Shown here: positions 47,338 to 55,559 of the stretch, in pieces
How positions within the stretch are numbered: the first letter of the stretch is position 1
Layout of the letters: each line of letters begins with the position of its first letter
Assembly (NCBI GenBank): GCA_030690405.1
Contig: JAUYGU010000110.1
Coordinates: 1-57,016, forward strand
Source of the DNA: Dehalococcoidia bacterium
GTDB lineage: Bacteria; Chloroflexota; Dehalococcoidia; SM23-28-2; RBG-16-64-32
DNA length: 57,016 nt
Direction of reading: 5' to 3'
Made by a program: the position numbers and the translations under genes
Notes under the pieces: generated by a model
What the model was told of the DNA's origin: nothing
What the model saw: only the letters and a program-made list of their open reading frames with translations
Database searches by the model: none

Positions 47338-49629
47338 ATGGCCCAGGAGACCGCGACCAGGAAAGAGTACCGCACCGTCGGCAAGCCCGTACGCCGCATC
47401 GACGCCGCGGGCAAGGTCACGGGCAAGACCGTCTACGCGGACGATATGAAGCTGCCGCGAATGCTCCACGCCAAAGTCCTGGGCAGCGCCCACGCCCACG
47501 CCCGCATCAAGTCGATCAACGCCGGCAAGGCGCGCAGCCACCCCGGCGTCGCCGCCGTAATCACGGCCGCGGAGTTGCCGCCCTACCGCAAGAACCCCTC
47601 CAACCGCCATGAGCTCATCTTCGCGGAGGACGAGGCGCTGTTCTACGGACAGCCTCTGGCGGCCGTGCTGGCGGAGGACCCCCACGTCGCCGAGGAGGCG
47701 CTGGCCTTGATCCAGGTGGAGTACGAAGAGCTGCCGGCCGTGCTGGATCCGGTCGCCGCGATGCGAGACGATTCACCCCTCAGCCGCTCGCCCATCAGCG
47801 GCGTTGACCGCAGCGAGGAGAAGGGGCACATCGCGGCGGGCGTGGAGCAGGAGGAGACGGAGGGCAGGCCGAGCAACATCGCCTCCCAGATGACGTTCAA
47901 GCGGGGCGACGTGGAGAAAGGGTTCGCGGAGGCGGACGCGGTGGTCGAGGGCAGCTGGCGCTCGGCGATGGTCCACCAGTCGTACATCGAACCCCACTCC
48001 ACCATCGCGGACTACGACGCGAGCGGGGAGCTTTCGATCTGGACCAGCACCCAGGGGCCCTTCTTCGTTCGCGACGAGGTCTCGAAGGCGCTGGGCATCC
48101 CGGAGTCGCGGATACGGGTGACGGCGACGGAGGTCGGCGGCGGCTTCGGCGGCAAGATCTACCTCACCGAGCTGATGGTGGCCGTGCTGGCGATGGCCGT
48201 GCGGCGGCCCGTGAAGTACATCATGAGCCGCGGCGAGGATATGCTGGCCGCCACCCCGGCGCCGCTGGCGATAGTCGAGCTCAAGACGGGGATGAAGAAG
48301 GACGGCACCCTGACCGCACTCCAGAGCCGGTTGATATACGACTCCGGCGCCTTCCCGGGCGCCCCGATGCTGCCCGGCTGCCTTCTCGTCGGCGGCTATT
48401 ACAAGTGCGCGAACCTGGAGATCCACGGGTTCGAGGTGCTCACGAACAAGGTGAGCGTCGGCGCCCTGCGGGCGCCGGGGGCCCACAACGCCACCTTCGC
48501 CATCGAGAGCCAGATGGACATGATGGCGAAGGAGTTGGGCCTGGACCCGCTGGAGGTGCGCCTCAAGAACGCCGTTGAGGAGGGCGACCCGCTCCCCAGC
48601 GGCCAGCCCTATCCGCGCATCGGGCTGAAGGAGTGCCTGGAGGCGATCGGCAACAGCGCGATATGGCGGGAGCGCGCCGAGACTAACAAGCGCGCCAACC
48701 GAGGCATAGCCCTCGCCGCCGGCGGCTGGCTCGGCGGGCTGCAGCCGGCCAGCGCTATCGTGGGCCTGAACGGGGACGGCACGATCAACGTCATCGTCGG
48801 CTCGGCCGATATCACCGGCACGAACACCAGCTTCGCCCAGATCGCGGCGGAGGTGCTCAACGTCCCGCTGTCCATGGTCGGCGTGGCCACCGGCGATACG
48901 AAGTCGGCCCCTTACGCCGGCATGAGCGCGGGCAGCAAGACAACGTACACCGTTGGGCGGGCGGTCAAGGAGGCGGCGGAAGACGCGAAACGACAGATCC
49001 TAGACGTCGCGTCCCGCAGGCTGGAGTGCGCCGCCGAAGAGCTGGAGCTGGCCGAAGGTGAGGTGCGGATGAAGGGATCGCCGGAGAAGTCGCTGACGTT
49101 CCGCCGGCTGGGCCGGCTCACCACGAACTTCGCCGCGCCCTACGCCGCCGTCGTCGGCCGGGGCACGATCACCACCCGCCACCAGGCGCCGGGCTTCTCC
49201 GTGCAGGCCGCCGAGCTGGAGGTCGATCCCGACACCGGCGAGGTCACCGTCCTCCGCTACGTCGTCGCCCAGGACGCCGGGTTCGCCATCAACCCGCTCT
49301 CCGTCGCCGGGCAGATGCAGGGCGGCGCCAGCCAGGGGCTGGGAATCGCCCTCTCGGAGGAGATGGTCTACGACGATAAGGGCCGCCTCCTGAACGCCAA
49401 CCTGCTGGACTACCGCCTGCCGACGACGCGCGACCTGCCGCCAATCGAAACGATCATAGTCGAGGTGCCGTGCGAGGACGGGCCGTACGGCGCGCGTATC
49501 GTGGGGGAGCCATCGATCGTGCCCGGCCCGGCCGCCGTTGCGAATGCAATCGCCGAAGCCGTGGGCGCCCGCCTGCACGAAATCCCCGCCACACCGGAAC
49601 GAATACTGAAGGCCCTGGGGAAGATCTAG
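47338..49629 (+). CDS. Xanthine-dehydrogenase-family molybdopterin subunit
   Basis: The 763-residue protein has the large-subunit layout: VGKPVRRIDAAGKVTGKTVY at the start, TEVGGGFGGKIYLTEL (cofactor loop), GALRAPGAHNATFAIESQMD, and the catalytic glutamate region GEPSIVPGPAAVANAIAEAV. The CoxL form I loop (AYRCSFR) is absent, so CO oxidation is not supported; hydroxylation of an aromatic or N-heterocycle substrate is more likely. It starts 12 bases after the 2Fe-2S subunit. A MocA-like gene downstream may make its cytidylated cofactor. Confidence 0.91.
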   Translation: MAQETATRKEYRTVGKPVRRIDAAGKVTGKTVYADDMKLPRMLHAKVLGSAHAHARIKSINAGKARSHPGVAAVITAAELPPYRKNPSNRHELIFAEDEALFYGQPLAAVLAEDPHVAEEALALIQVEYEELPAVLDPVAAMRDDSPLSRSPISGVDRSEEKGHIAAGVEQEETEGRPSNIASQMTFKRGDVEKGFAEADAVVEGSWRSAMVHQSYIEPHSTIADYDASGELSIWTSTQGPFFVRDEVSKALGIPESRIRVTATEVGGGFGGKIYLTELMVAVLAMAVRRPVKYIMSRGEDMLAATPAPLAIVELKTGMKKDGTLTALQSRLIYDSGAFPGAPMLPGCLLVGGYYKCANLEIHGFEVLTNKVSVGALRAPGAHNATFAIESQMDMMAKELGLDPLEVRLKNAVEEGDPLPSGQPYPRIGLKECLEAIGNSAIWRERAETNKRANRGIALAAGGWLGGLQPASAIVGLNGDGTINVIVGSADITGTNTSFAQIAAEVLNVPLSMVGVATGDTKSAPYAGMSAGSKTTYTVGRAVKEAAEDAKRQILDVASRRLECAAEELELAEGEVRMKGSPEKSLTFRRLGRLTTNFAAPYAAVVGRGTITTRHQAPGFSVQAAELEVDPDTGEVTVLRYVVAQDAGFAINPLSVAGQMQGGASQGLGIALSEEMVYDDKGRLLNANLLDYRLPTTRDLPPIETIIVEVPCEDGPYGARIVGEPSIVPGPAAVANAIAEAVGARLHEIPATPERILKALGKI

Positions 49630-49656
49630 GGCGCAAGCACCAAGGGGAGGGTTTGG

Positions 49657-50508
49657 ATGACGCCGACCAAGGGCCAGATCAAGAAGTACTACTCGCAGGC
49701 GTTAAGCCGCTGCCTGGACGCTTACGCGAAACTGGACGACAGGGAATGGGGGAAGAAGGCCTCCGACCGCTGGACCGCGAAGGACTACCTGGCGCACGCG
49801 GTCATCGCCCAGGAGGAGGAGGCCAACCGCCTGATCAAGCAGGCGCTCGCGGGCGAGCCCGCTAGCGTCCCCGGCTTCGCTACACGCGAGGAGATCAACG
49901 ACTACAACCACCGGATGCTGGAGACGGTGCGTGACCTGCCGGTCAGCGGGCTCGCGGGCCGCCTGAAGGCCGCCAGCGACGAGGCGCTGGCCATGCTGGA
50001 CAGCGTCAGCGAGGCAGACCTCGACAAGCCGGCCGCCAGCCCCGGCTGGGACCGGCCCGGCACCGTCCGCGACCTCTTCTTCGCCAGCTACCTGCACCTG
50101 CCGGGGCACTACCAGGACATCCGTCGCGCGGCCAAGAAGAAGCTGCCGCACTGGATGGAGGCCGGGGCGCCGGAGGAGGTGCACTTCCAGCTCGATCGCA
50201 TCTTCCACTATATGCCGCTCATCTTCTGGAGCAGCCGCGGCGCCGATATGAACGTGACCTACGTGTTCAACATGGAGGGCGAAGGCGGCGGCCAGTGGGC
50301 GGTGCGCATCAGCGATGGCAAGGCGGTGGCCGAGGACGGCGTGCCGGAGAGCTTCGACATGGAGCTTCGCACGAAGCCGGAGCTGTGGATCGACCTCTCC
50401 AACAACGACCTCAACGCTATGTGGGCGATCACGACCCGCAAGGTGCACCTGGGCGGCAACGCCGGCCTGGCGATGAAGCTGGGCACGCTGTTCCAGGTGA
50501 GCGAATGA
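49657..50508 (+). CDS. DinB/maleylpyruvate-isomerase-like protein with SCP2 domain
   Basis: The 283-residue protein has an N-terminal DinB-like bundle (residues 1-165; YLAHAVIAQEEEANRLIKQA with metal-type His) and a C-terminal SCP2 sterol-carrier-like domain (YVFNMEGEGGGQWAVRISDG, ELRTKPELWIDLSNNDLNAM). Thiol-dependent maleylpyruvate isomerases combine these parts in the same order. The thiol and substrate are unknown. GGGAGGG lies before the ATG, and it follows the molybdenum hydroxylase by 27 bases; an accessory role in the same pathway is possible. Confidence 0.78.
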   Translation: MTPTKGQIKKYYSQALSRCLDAYAKLDDREWGKKASDRWTAKDYLAHAVIAQEEEANRLIKQALAGEPASVPGFATREEINDYNHRMLETVRDLPVSGLAGRLKAASDEALAMLDSVSEADLDKPAASPGWDRPGTVRDLFFASYLHLPGHYQDIRRAAKKKLPHWMEAGAPEEVHFQLDRIFHYMPLIFWSSRGADMNVTYVFNMEGEGGGQWAVRISDGKAVAEDGVPESFDMELRTKPELWIDLSNNDLNAMWAITTRKVHLGGNAGLAMKLGTLFQVSE

Positions 50509-51161
50509 CCGTAGCCGCGATACTGCTGGCCGGGGGAGAGAGCACCCGCATGGGCGTCCCCAAGCCGCTGCTGGAGTGGTGCCCTTCGACGGGGCTCAGG
50601 ACAGGCGGCTACACGCTAATCGAGTACCAGCTCGCCCAGCTCAAGGGCCCGCCCGTGGACCGCGTCGTCGTCGTCCTGGGGCACGGCGCCGATGATGTCC
50701 TGCCCTACGTCCGCAGCGCTGACGCGCAGGCCGTAGTCAACGATCTGTACGCCGAAGGCCGCGCCTCCTCCCTGCGCGTGGGAGCCGCCGCCCTCCCCGA
50801 CGACACGACGGCCGTCCTCATCCTCAACGTCGACCAGCCGCGCCCGCACGACGTCATCGCGCGGCTCGTCGACGTCCACCGGCACTCCGGCAGCCTCATC
50901 ACCATACCCACCTACGAGGAGAAGCGCGGCCACCCGCCCGTGCTGGACGGTTCGCTGCTGCCGGAGCTGAGGGAGGCGAGCGAGGCGACGCAGGGGCTGC
51001 GCGCCATCATCGCCAGGCACGAGTCGGACGTCACGGAGCTGGCATTCGAGACCGCCTCGGTGCTGCTGGACCTCAACCAGCCGCAGGAGTACCAGCAGGC
51101 CCGCGCCAGCTACTTCGCGCCGCAGACGCCCGCAGCGGCCACAGGACGTCCGTCCGAGTGA
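50505..51161 (+). CDS. MocA/MobA-like nucleotidyltransferase
   Basis: The 218-residue protein begins with the nucleotide site AAILLAGGESTRMGVPKPLL and has ILNVDQPRPHDVIARLVD as the metal-binding aspartate region, then HPPVLDGSLLPEL. MocA adds CMP to molybdopterin, the cofactor form used by xanthine-dehydrogenase-family enzymes, and the hydroxylase operon just upstream supports that role. A REP-like element inserts CPSTGLRTGG between the substrate loop and helix 2. The ATG overlaps the upstream gene (ATGA). Confidence 0.82.
   Translation: MTVAAILLAGGESTRMGVPKPLLEWCPSTGLRTGGYTLIEYQLAQLKGPPVDRVVVVLGHGADDVLPYVRSADAQAVVNDLYAEGRASSLRVGAAALPDDTTAVLILNVDQPRPHDVIARLVDVHRHSGSLITIPTYEEKRGHPPVLDGSLLPELREASEATQGLRAIIARHESDVTELAFETASVLLDLNQPQEYQQARASYFAPQTPAAATGRPSE
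50581..50608 (+). repeat. REP-like element inside the MocA-like gene
   Basis: GCCCTTCGACGGGGCTCAGG and the following ACAGGCGG match the element at 46529 apart from a few bases. It adds about eight in-frame residues (CPSTGLRT). Confidence 0.6.
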
Positions 51162-51171
51162 GGAGGCAGCC

Positions 51172-51483
51172 GTGAAGCAGATGGGCGACTACGAGATACT
51201 CTCCCACGTGGCGATGCCGGAGTGCAGCATCCGCATAATCGGCATGAAGGAGGCGGAGCAGGTGGCGCTTCACTACCACGAGAACTGCGCCCAGATCTAC
51301 ACGGTGCTGGAGCACGAGGTGGAGGCGCGCGTGGGCGACCGCACGATGCGGCTGCGCCCGTACGAGACGGTGCGGATCGAGAAGGGGGTGCCGCACGCCG
51401 TGCGGGCGATCGACGGCCCCGCGCTGGTGCTCAGCCTCTCGATCCCGCCGCTGGAGCGAGAGGACCAGCACCCCGCGGAGTAG
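51172..51483 (+). CDS. Cupin domain protein
   Basis: The 103-residue protein is a single cupin: ALHYHENCAQIYTVLEHEVEARVG (motif 1, with metal-type His-x-His and Glu) and IEKGVPHAVRAIDGPALVL (motif 2 His). Small cupins act as dioxygenases, isomerases or ligand sensors; the role here is unknown. It starts at a GTG with GAGGAGG upstream, ten bases after the MocA-like gene. Confidence 0.8.
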   Translation: MKQMGDYEILSHVAMPECSIRIIGMKEAEQVALHYHENCAQIYTVLEHEVEARVGDRTMRLRPYETVRIEKGVPHAVRAIDGPALVLSLSIPPLEREDQHPAE

Positions 51484-51501
51484 CCACTCGCTGGTCAGAT
51501 G

Positions 51502-51530
51502 TTCCAGCTGCCGTCGGACACGTGTATAAT
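51502..51530 (+). promoter_or_regulatory. Promoter of the restriction-modification cluster
   Basis: A perfect -10 TATAAT (51525-51530) with a weak -35 TTCCAG (51502-51507) at 17 bases. The predicted start near 51537 gives a 23-base leader. A TATACT (51550-51555) closer to the ATG is a second candidate. Confidence 0.5.
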
Positions 51531-51559
51531 CGGCGGGAGAGCCGACAATTATACTTCAC

Positions 51560-51868
51560 ATGGAGCTGTACCGGCAGGCGATACTCGCCATCGGCTTGTC
51601 TTTGGAAAGGGCAACTGACCGCGTCCCCAAAGATGGCTTCTTTTATGTCCTGCTGCACGGCGAGATCAAGGGCCGTTTCCGTACGAAATCCAAGGCACTG
51701 TCCCTCTACAGAGCGCTGCTAGAACAGAGCGGTCATAAGCCACAGCCGGTTCAGGTCTCTGTCGATGCTGCGCGCGAGAACGTGGAGCGATACTTGGACG
51801 AGCTAGAGTCCTACTGGTCTGACAGCCACACCCACAGAAGGCGGGGCGGGAAGGGCAGGTACCAGTGA
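51560..51868 (+). CDS. Small protein upstream of the methyltransferase
   Basis: The 102-residue protein is not recognised. It has a helix (LYRQAILAIGLSLERATDR), a strand-turn (GFFYVLLHGEIKGRFRTKSK), a helical middle, and a basic C-terminus (THRRRGGKGRYQ) suited to nucleic-acid contact. The methyltransferase GTG overlaps its stop codon, so the two are coupled. It may be a controller or accessory of the restriction-modification system, but it lacks a classical helix-turn-helix. Confidence 0.5.
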   Translation: MELYRQAILAIGLSLERATDRVPKDGFFYVLLHGEIKGRFRTKSKALSLYRALLEQSGHKPQPVQVSVDAARENVERYLDELESYWSDSHTHRRRGGKGRYQ

Positions 51869-53268
51869 CGCTGACGCGGGAGCAACTCGCGCTCGGTCTC
51901 GCCTACCAACCGCGAGTGGAAGGCGGCCTGCGAGACGCAGCGGCATCGGAGAACAAGTCTCTTCCCATCCACCGTTGGGTGCCTTGGATTGCCGGATTCT
52001 CGGCGCAGTTCGTCGAAGACGCGATCCGGGCCTATCTGCCGCGTTCGAAGCGCTCGCAACATCTCGTGCTGGATCCGTTCGCGGGCGTAGGGACCACCCT
52101 GGTCGAGGCAGCCAAGAACGGTTGCGACGCGCTGGGCTACGAGATCAACCCGTTCGCGGCCCTTGCAGCTAGAGCGAAGCTCAGCTGCATTGCGGTGTCT
52201 CCGCACGACTTCCGCGCCGAGGTTGAGGCGTTCCGATCAGCGGTTCAGCGGTTCGAGGTCGAAGTGGACCACGCGTGGAGCGGGGCCAAGGAAGAGGGGC
52301 TGGTGCGTGTGCTTGAGAGCCTCCGCCAGGCGCGGCCTTCAGGATTCAAGAGTCGAATACCGTTCTTCAGCCCTCCGGTGGAAGCCAAGTTCCTCTACGC
52401 GTTGGCACGAGTGGGTACTCTGCTCGAGCCGGACAAGACGCTGTTCAAGGCGGCCCTCGGGGCCACTATGGTGTCCTTCTCCAACTACAGCTACGAACCA
52501 AGCCTGGCGTCCCGCCCCGGCTCCGGCAAGGCACTGATTGAGAACTCCTCAGTAGCAGGTCCCATTTGCCGTAAGTTGGAAGAAATGCTCACGGATATGG
52601 AATGGGCCAGACAGAACTACGGCAATGACTGGCTGTCCCGCCGCCGGGAGATCATTCAAGCCTCGTATTTCGACTCGGACTTGCCGAGAGGGTCGGTCTC
52701 GCTGGTTGTCACGTCGCCGCCCTACATGAACAACTATCACTACGTGAGGAACACGCGTCCCCAGCTTTATTGGCTGGACTTGCTGGCAGATGGCGACCGG
52801 CCGCAGCAGTTGGAGCAGTCCAGCTTCGGAAAGTTCTGGCAAACGGTGCGCCAGGGGCAAGCGATCCCTTTGAATTTCGAACACCCAGAAGCGGCTCGGC
52901 TGCTCGCCAAGCTTCGTGTTCGGAACCCAGAGAAGGGCTACTACGGCGGATCAGGCTGGGCTAATTACGCCGCCACATACCTGAACGACACGAACCGGTT
53001 CATCGGAGTCATCAAGAACCAGCTCAAGGTTGGCGGGCACGCTGTCGTTGTGGTAGGCAATTCTATCATCCAGGGCATCGAGTTCGCGGTCGACCGGCTT
53101 TTGGCGGAGATGGCGGAAGCCAACGGCATGAAGGCCGTCGAGGTCCAGATCGTGCGCACCAAGCGGGTCGGCAATAGCATCATCGACTCGTCCGTGCGGA
53201 ACGGCGATGCAAACGGTCACCGGAACAAGACTCAACTGTACGATGCGGCGGTTGTGCTGCGTAAGTAG
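51865..53268 (+). CDS. DNA amino-methyltransferase (N4-cytosine or N6-adenine type)
   Basis: The 467-residue protein has the SAM-binding motif I LDPFAGVGTTLVEAAKNG (residues 69-86) followed by GYEINPFAALAARAK, and the catalytic motif IV TSPPY at residues 283-287 (VVTSPPYMNNYHYVRN). The TSPPY form with DPFAG is typical of exocyclic-amino methyltransferases, and the order I then IV excludes the usual permuted beta class. A 150-residue stretch between the motifs may carry target recognition. It should protect host DNA from the nuclease gene that meets it end to end at 53269. Confidence 0.85.
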   Translation: MTLTREQLALGLAYQPRVEGGLRDAAASENKSLPIHRWVPWIAGFSAQFVEDAIRAYLPRSKRSQHLVLDPFAGVGTTLVEAAKNGCDALGYEINPFAALAARAKLSCIAVSPHDFRAEVEAFRSAVQRFEVEVDHAWSGAKEEGLVRVLESLRQARPSGFKSRIPFFSPPVEAKFLYALARVGTLLEPDKTLFKAALGATMVSFSNYSYEPSLASRPGSGKALIENSSVAGPICRKLEEMLTDMEWARQNYGNDWLSRRREIIQASYFDSDLPRGSVSLVVTSPPYMNNYHYVRNTRPQLYWLDLLADGDRPQQLEQSSFGKFWQTVRQGQAIPLNFEHPEAARLLAKLRVRNPEKGYYGGSGWANYAATYLNDTNRFIGVIKNQLKVGGHAVVVVGNSIIQGIEFAVDRLLAEMAEANGMKAVEVQIVRTKRVGNSIIDSSVRNGDANGHRNKTQLYDAAVVLRK

Positions 53269-53694
53269 TCACCTGGGAGGGAAGTCCCGGTCCCATCTGC
53301 TTACCTGGGTGCCGGGCCTCCCCACACCAGGCACGTGGCTTCCGAAACCGCTCGTCTGCCACAGCGGCTTGTAGTTCTGGATCAGGGCGTCCTCTGCGGC
53401 GCGAACAAACCAGTCGCCCTCAATCACCAGGAACCTGCATGTGACATCGCCTACCTCGATGTTCCGTCGGCCGGCTATCTTCCGATAGTGTTCAGACAGC
53501 CTCCGCCCCAATTTAGTTTGAAGCGCCTTGCCCGCATACACCAGGTCACCCCGGTGGTACAGCGCATACACTCCCTTGCTCCGTGGGGCAACTTCTTCGG
53601 TCAGCGGGTGTGCCGGGCTCGCCTCAAACTTCTCGATGAGCTGATGATTGAAAGCTCTATCGAATTCGAAGAAGAACTCATGTTGATCGCACAT
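53269..53694 (-). CDS. GIY-YIG restriction endonuclease (Eco29kI-type)
   Basis: The 141-residue protein carries the GIY-YIG core: GVYALYHRGDLVYAGKALQT (GVY 41-43, YAG 53-55), arginine in LGRRLSEHYRKIAG, the metal glutamate in RAAEDALIQNYKPLW (Glu101, Asn107), and GFGSHVPGVGRPGTQVSRWD, a segment found in Eco29kI-family enzymes. Eco29kI (about 214 residues) cuts CCGCGG; this protein is shorter and its specificity is unknown. It converges with the methyltransferase gene with no intergenic base. Confidence 0.82.
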   Translation of the reverse strand: MCDQHEFFFEFDRAFNHQLIEKFEASPAHPLTEEVAPRSKGVYALYHRGDLVYAGKALQTKLGRRLSEHYRKIAGRRNIEVGDVTCRFLVIEGDWFVRAAEDALIQNYKPLWQTSGFGSHVPGVGRPGTQVSRWDRDFPPR

Positions 53695-53850
53695 TTGTCG
53701 CCCTCGCTCAGTCGCCGATGATTGTACTCCGCAGCGCGCGCCTGCGGCAAAAGTGTGGAGGCTGAGCAGTGTGATTCACCTCGCTTGACTGCCCCTCTCG
53801 CCGCGTGATACAAATCTAGCGCATCTGATAGCCCCCCAGGAGGTCCCCCC

Positions 53851-54288
53851 TTGACTCAAGAAGCCGCTTCGGAGAAGAAGCAGAACCCCATCGTGCCCTT
53901 CCTGCGCATCCCGGACGACCCCAACGACCAGCCTTACCTCTGGGGCACCAAGTGCAAGGCCTGCGGCGCCGTCTTCCTGGGCGAGCGCGTCGCCTGCGGC
54001 AAGTGCGGCGACACCGGCCCCTTCGAGGAGATCCGCCTGAGCGACGAGGGCGAGATATACGTCTTCTCCGTCGTCCACCAGACGGTGCCCGGCCTGGAAG
54101 CCCCCTACGTCGCCGCCATCATCGATCTGCCGGAGGGCGTCTCCGTCCGCGGCAACGTCTACGGCTTGGACCCCACCAACCCCAGCCCGGAGTGGTTCGG
54201 CAAGAAGGTCAAGATGTACACCGAGAAGGTGCGCACCGACCGCGACGGGAACGACGTCATCGCAGCCAAGTTCAGGGTGCTCAACTAG
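53851..54288 (+). CDS. Zn-ribbon OB-fold protein (DUF35)
   Basis: The 145-residue protein has a rubredoxin-like zinc ribbon (GTKCKACGAVFLGERVACGKCG, residues about 32-53) and an OB-fold (IYVFSVVHQTVPGLEAPYVA then AIIDLPEGVSVRGNVYG). DUF35 proteins bind and activate thiolase-like partners, for example in sterol side-chain degradation and archaeal HMG-CoA synthesis. The next gene is such a thiolase. The start is a TTG with AGGAGG upstream. Confidence 0.92.
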   Translation: MTQEAASEKKQNPIVPFLRIPDDPNDQPYLWGTKCKACGAVFLGERVACGKCGDTGPFEEIRLSDEGEIYVFSVVHQTVPGLEAPYVAAIIDLPEGVSVRGNVYGLDPTNPSPEWFGKKVKMYTEKVRTDRDGNDVIAAKFRVLN

Positions 54289-54325
54289 CCCCGGCCGTCC
54301 AGGGAACCCTGGTAAGGAGGAGACC

Positions 54326-55462
54326 GTGAGGGACGTAGCGATAGTAGGCGGGACGATGCTGAAGTTCGGGCGCTACCCGGACAAGGACGTCGTGCGGCTC
54401 GCCGCCGACGCCGCCATAGGCGCCCTCAAGGACGCCGGCATCACCATCAACGAAGTGGAGATGGTGGCCAGCGGCAACCTCTACCAGTCCAACGCCATGA
54501 TCGGCCAGCGGATCATGAAGGAGATCGGCGCCACCGGCGTACCCGTCGTCAACGTGACCAACGCCTGCGCCACCGGCTCCACCGCCTTCCGCGAGGCCTA
54601 CCTGGGCGTCGCCTCCGGCATGTACGAAATCGCCCTCGCCATCGGCAGCGAGCAGATGGGGAAGATGGGGCTCCTGGGCGCAGAGGGCACCAACCGGGAC
54701 TACAGCACGGAGGGCGTGATGGGCACCGGCCTGATGCCGGGCGTGTTCGGCCAGGCCGGCGTCGAGCACATGCGCAAGTACGGCACCAAGATGGAGCACT
54801 TCGCCAAGATATCGGTGAAAAACCACAAGCACTCCGTCCACAACCCATACGCGCAGTACCAGGTGGAGGTCTCTCTGGAGGACGTGATGAACGCCAGGAT
54901 GATCGCCTGGCCCAACACGCTGTACATGTGCTGCCCCACCGGCGATGGCGCCGCCGCCGCCGTCCTCATGTCCGCGGAGAAGGCCCGCCAGCACACCACG
55001 AAGCCGGTCTGGGTGGCCGCCTCCGCCCTCACCTCCGACCCCTGGCAGGAGCGCAACCCCACGATGTTCGACGTGAACACCGTGACCCGCAACGCCGCCA
55101 AGCTGGCCTACGAGCAAGCCGGCATCGGCCCGGAGGAGCTCAGCCAGGTGGAGCTGCACGACTGCTTCGCCACGGCAGAGCTGATCCATTACGAGAACCT
55201 GGGCCTGTGCGGCGACGGCGAGGCGGGCGAGTTCATCGACCGCGGCGACCCGTACATCGGCGGCCGCATCCCGGTGAACGCCAGCGGCGGCCTGCTCTCC
55301 AAGGGGCACCCGCTGGGCGCGACGGGCGTCGCCAACATCGTCGAGATCATGTGGCACCTGAGGGGTCAGGCGGGCGGCCGCCAGGTGGAGAACTCCAAGG
55401 TGGGGCTGGCCCACGTCATCGGCCTCGGGTCCGCCTGCACCATCCACATCATTAAGAAGTAG
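54326..55462 (+). CDS. Thiolase family protein (SCP-x/lipid-transfer type)
   Basis: The 378-residue protein has the thiolase nucleophile in VTNACATGSTAFREAYLGVA (Cys81), HDCFATAELIHYENLG, and GGLLSKGHPLGATGVANIVE with the catalytic His. The sequence is of the non-decarboxylating SCP-x/acetyl-CoA acetyltransferase group that pairs with DUF35. It should cleave or form carbon-carbon bonds in acyl-CoA. GTG start with AAGGAGG upstream, 37 bases after the DUF35 gene; the two are an operon and probably a complex. Confidence 0.9.
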   Translation: MRDVAIVGGTMLKFGRYPDKDVVRLAADAAIGALKDAGITINEVEMVASGNLYQSNAMIGQRIMKEIGATGVPVVNVTNACATGSTAFREAYLGVASGMYEIALAIGSEQMGKMGLLGAEGTNRDYSTEGVMGTGLMPGVFGQAGVEHMRKYGTKMEHFAKISVKNHKHSVHNPYAQYQVEVSLEDVMNARMIAWPNTLYMCCPTGDGAAAAVLMSAEKARQHTTKPVWVAASALTSDPWQERNPTMFDVNTVTRNAAKLAYEQAGIGPEELSQVELHDCFATAELIHYENLGLCGDGEAGEFIDRGDPYIGGRIPVNASGGLLSKGHPLGATGVANIVEIMWHLRGQAGGRQVENSKVGLAHVIGLGSACTIHIIKK

Positions 55463-55490
55463 AATAGCCAGGGAACATCGACCAAAAGGG

Positions 55491-55525
55491 GGGCTGAGTC
55501 ACCCGATGGACGGGGGGCTCAGCCC
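55491..55525 (+). terminator. Hairpin after the thiolase gene
   Basis: GGGCTGAG (55491-55498) pairs with CTCAGCCC (55518-55525), 28 bases after the stop codon. Only TT follows, so it may be a weak terminator or 3' end stabiliser. Confidence 0.35.
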
Positions 55526-55559
55526 TTGCGCAGAATGAAAGGGGCGGTTGGCCGGTAGC

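Noticed and set aside
47338..49629. Aerobic CO dehydrogenase large subunit (CoxL form I)
   Set aside because: The AYRCSFR active-site loop is not present; only the broader xanthine-dehydrogenase family is supported.
53269..53694. CCGCGG as the target of the restriction system
   Set aside because: Eco29kI cuts CCGCGG, but the site occurs freely in the window (114-119, 740-745, 6576-6581) and the partner methyltransferase is of another class, so specificity is not assigned.
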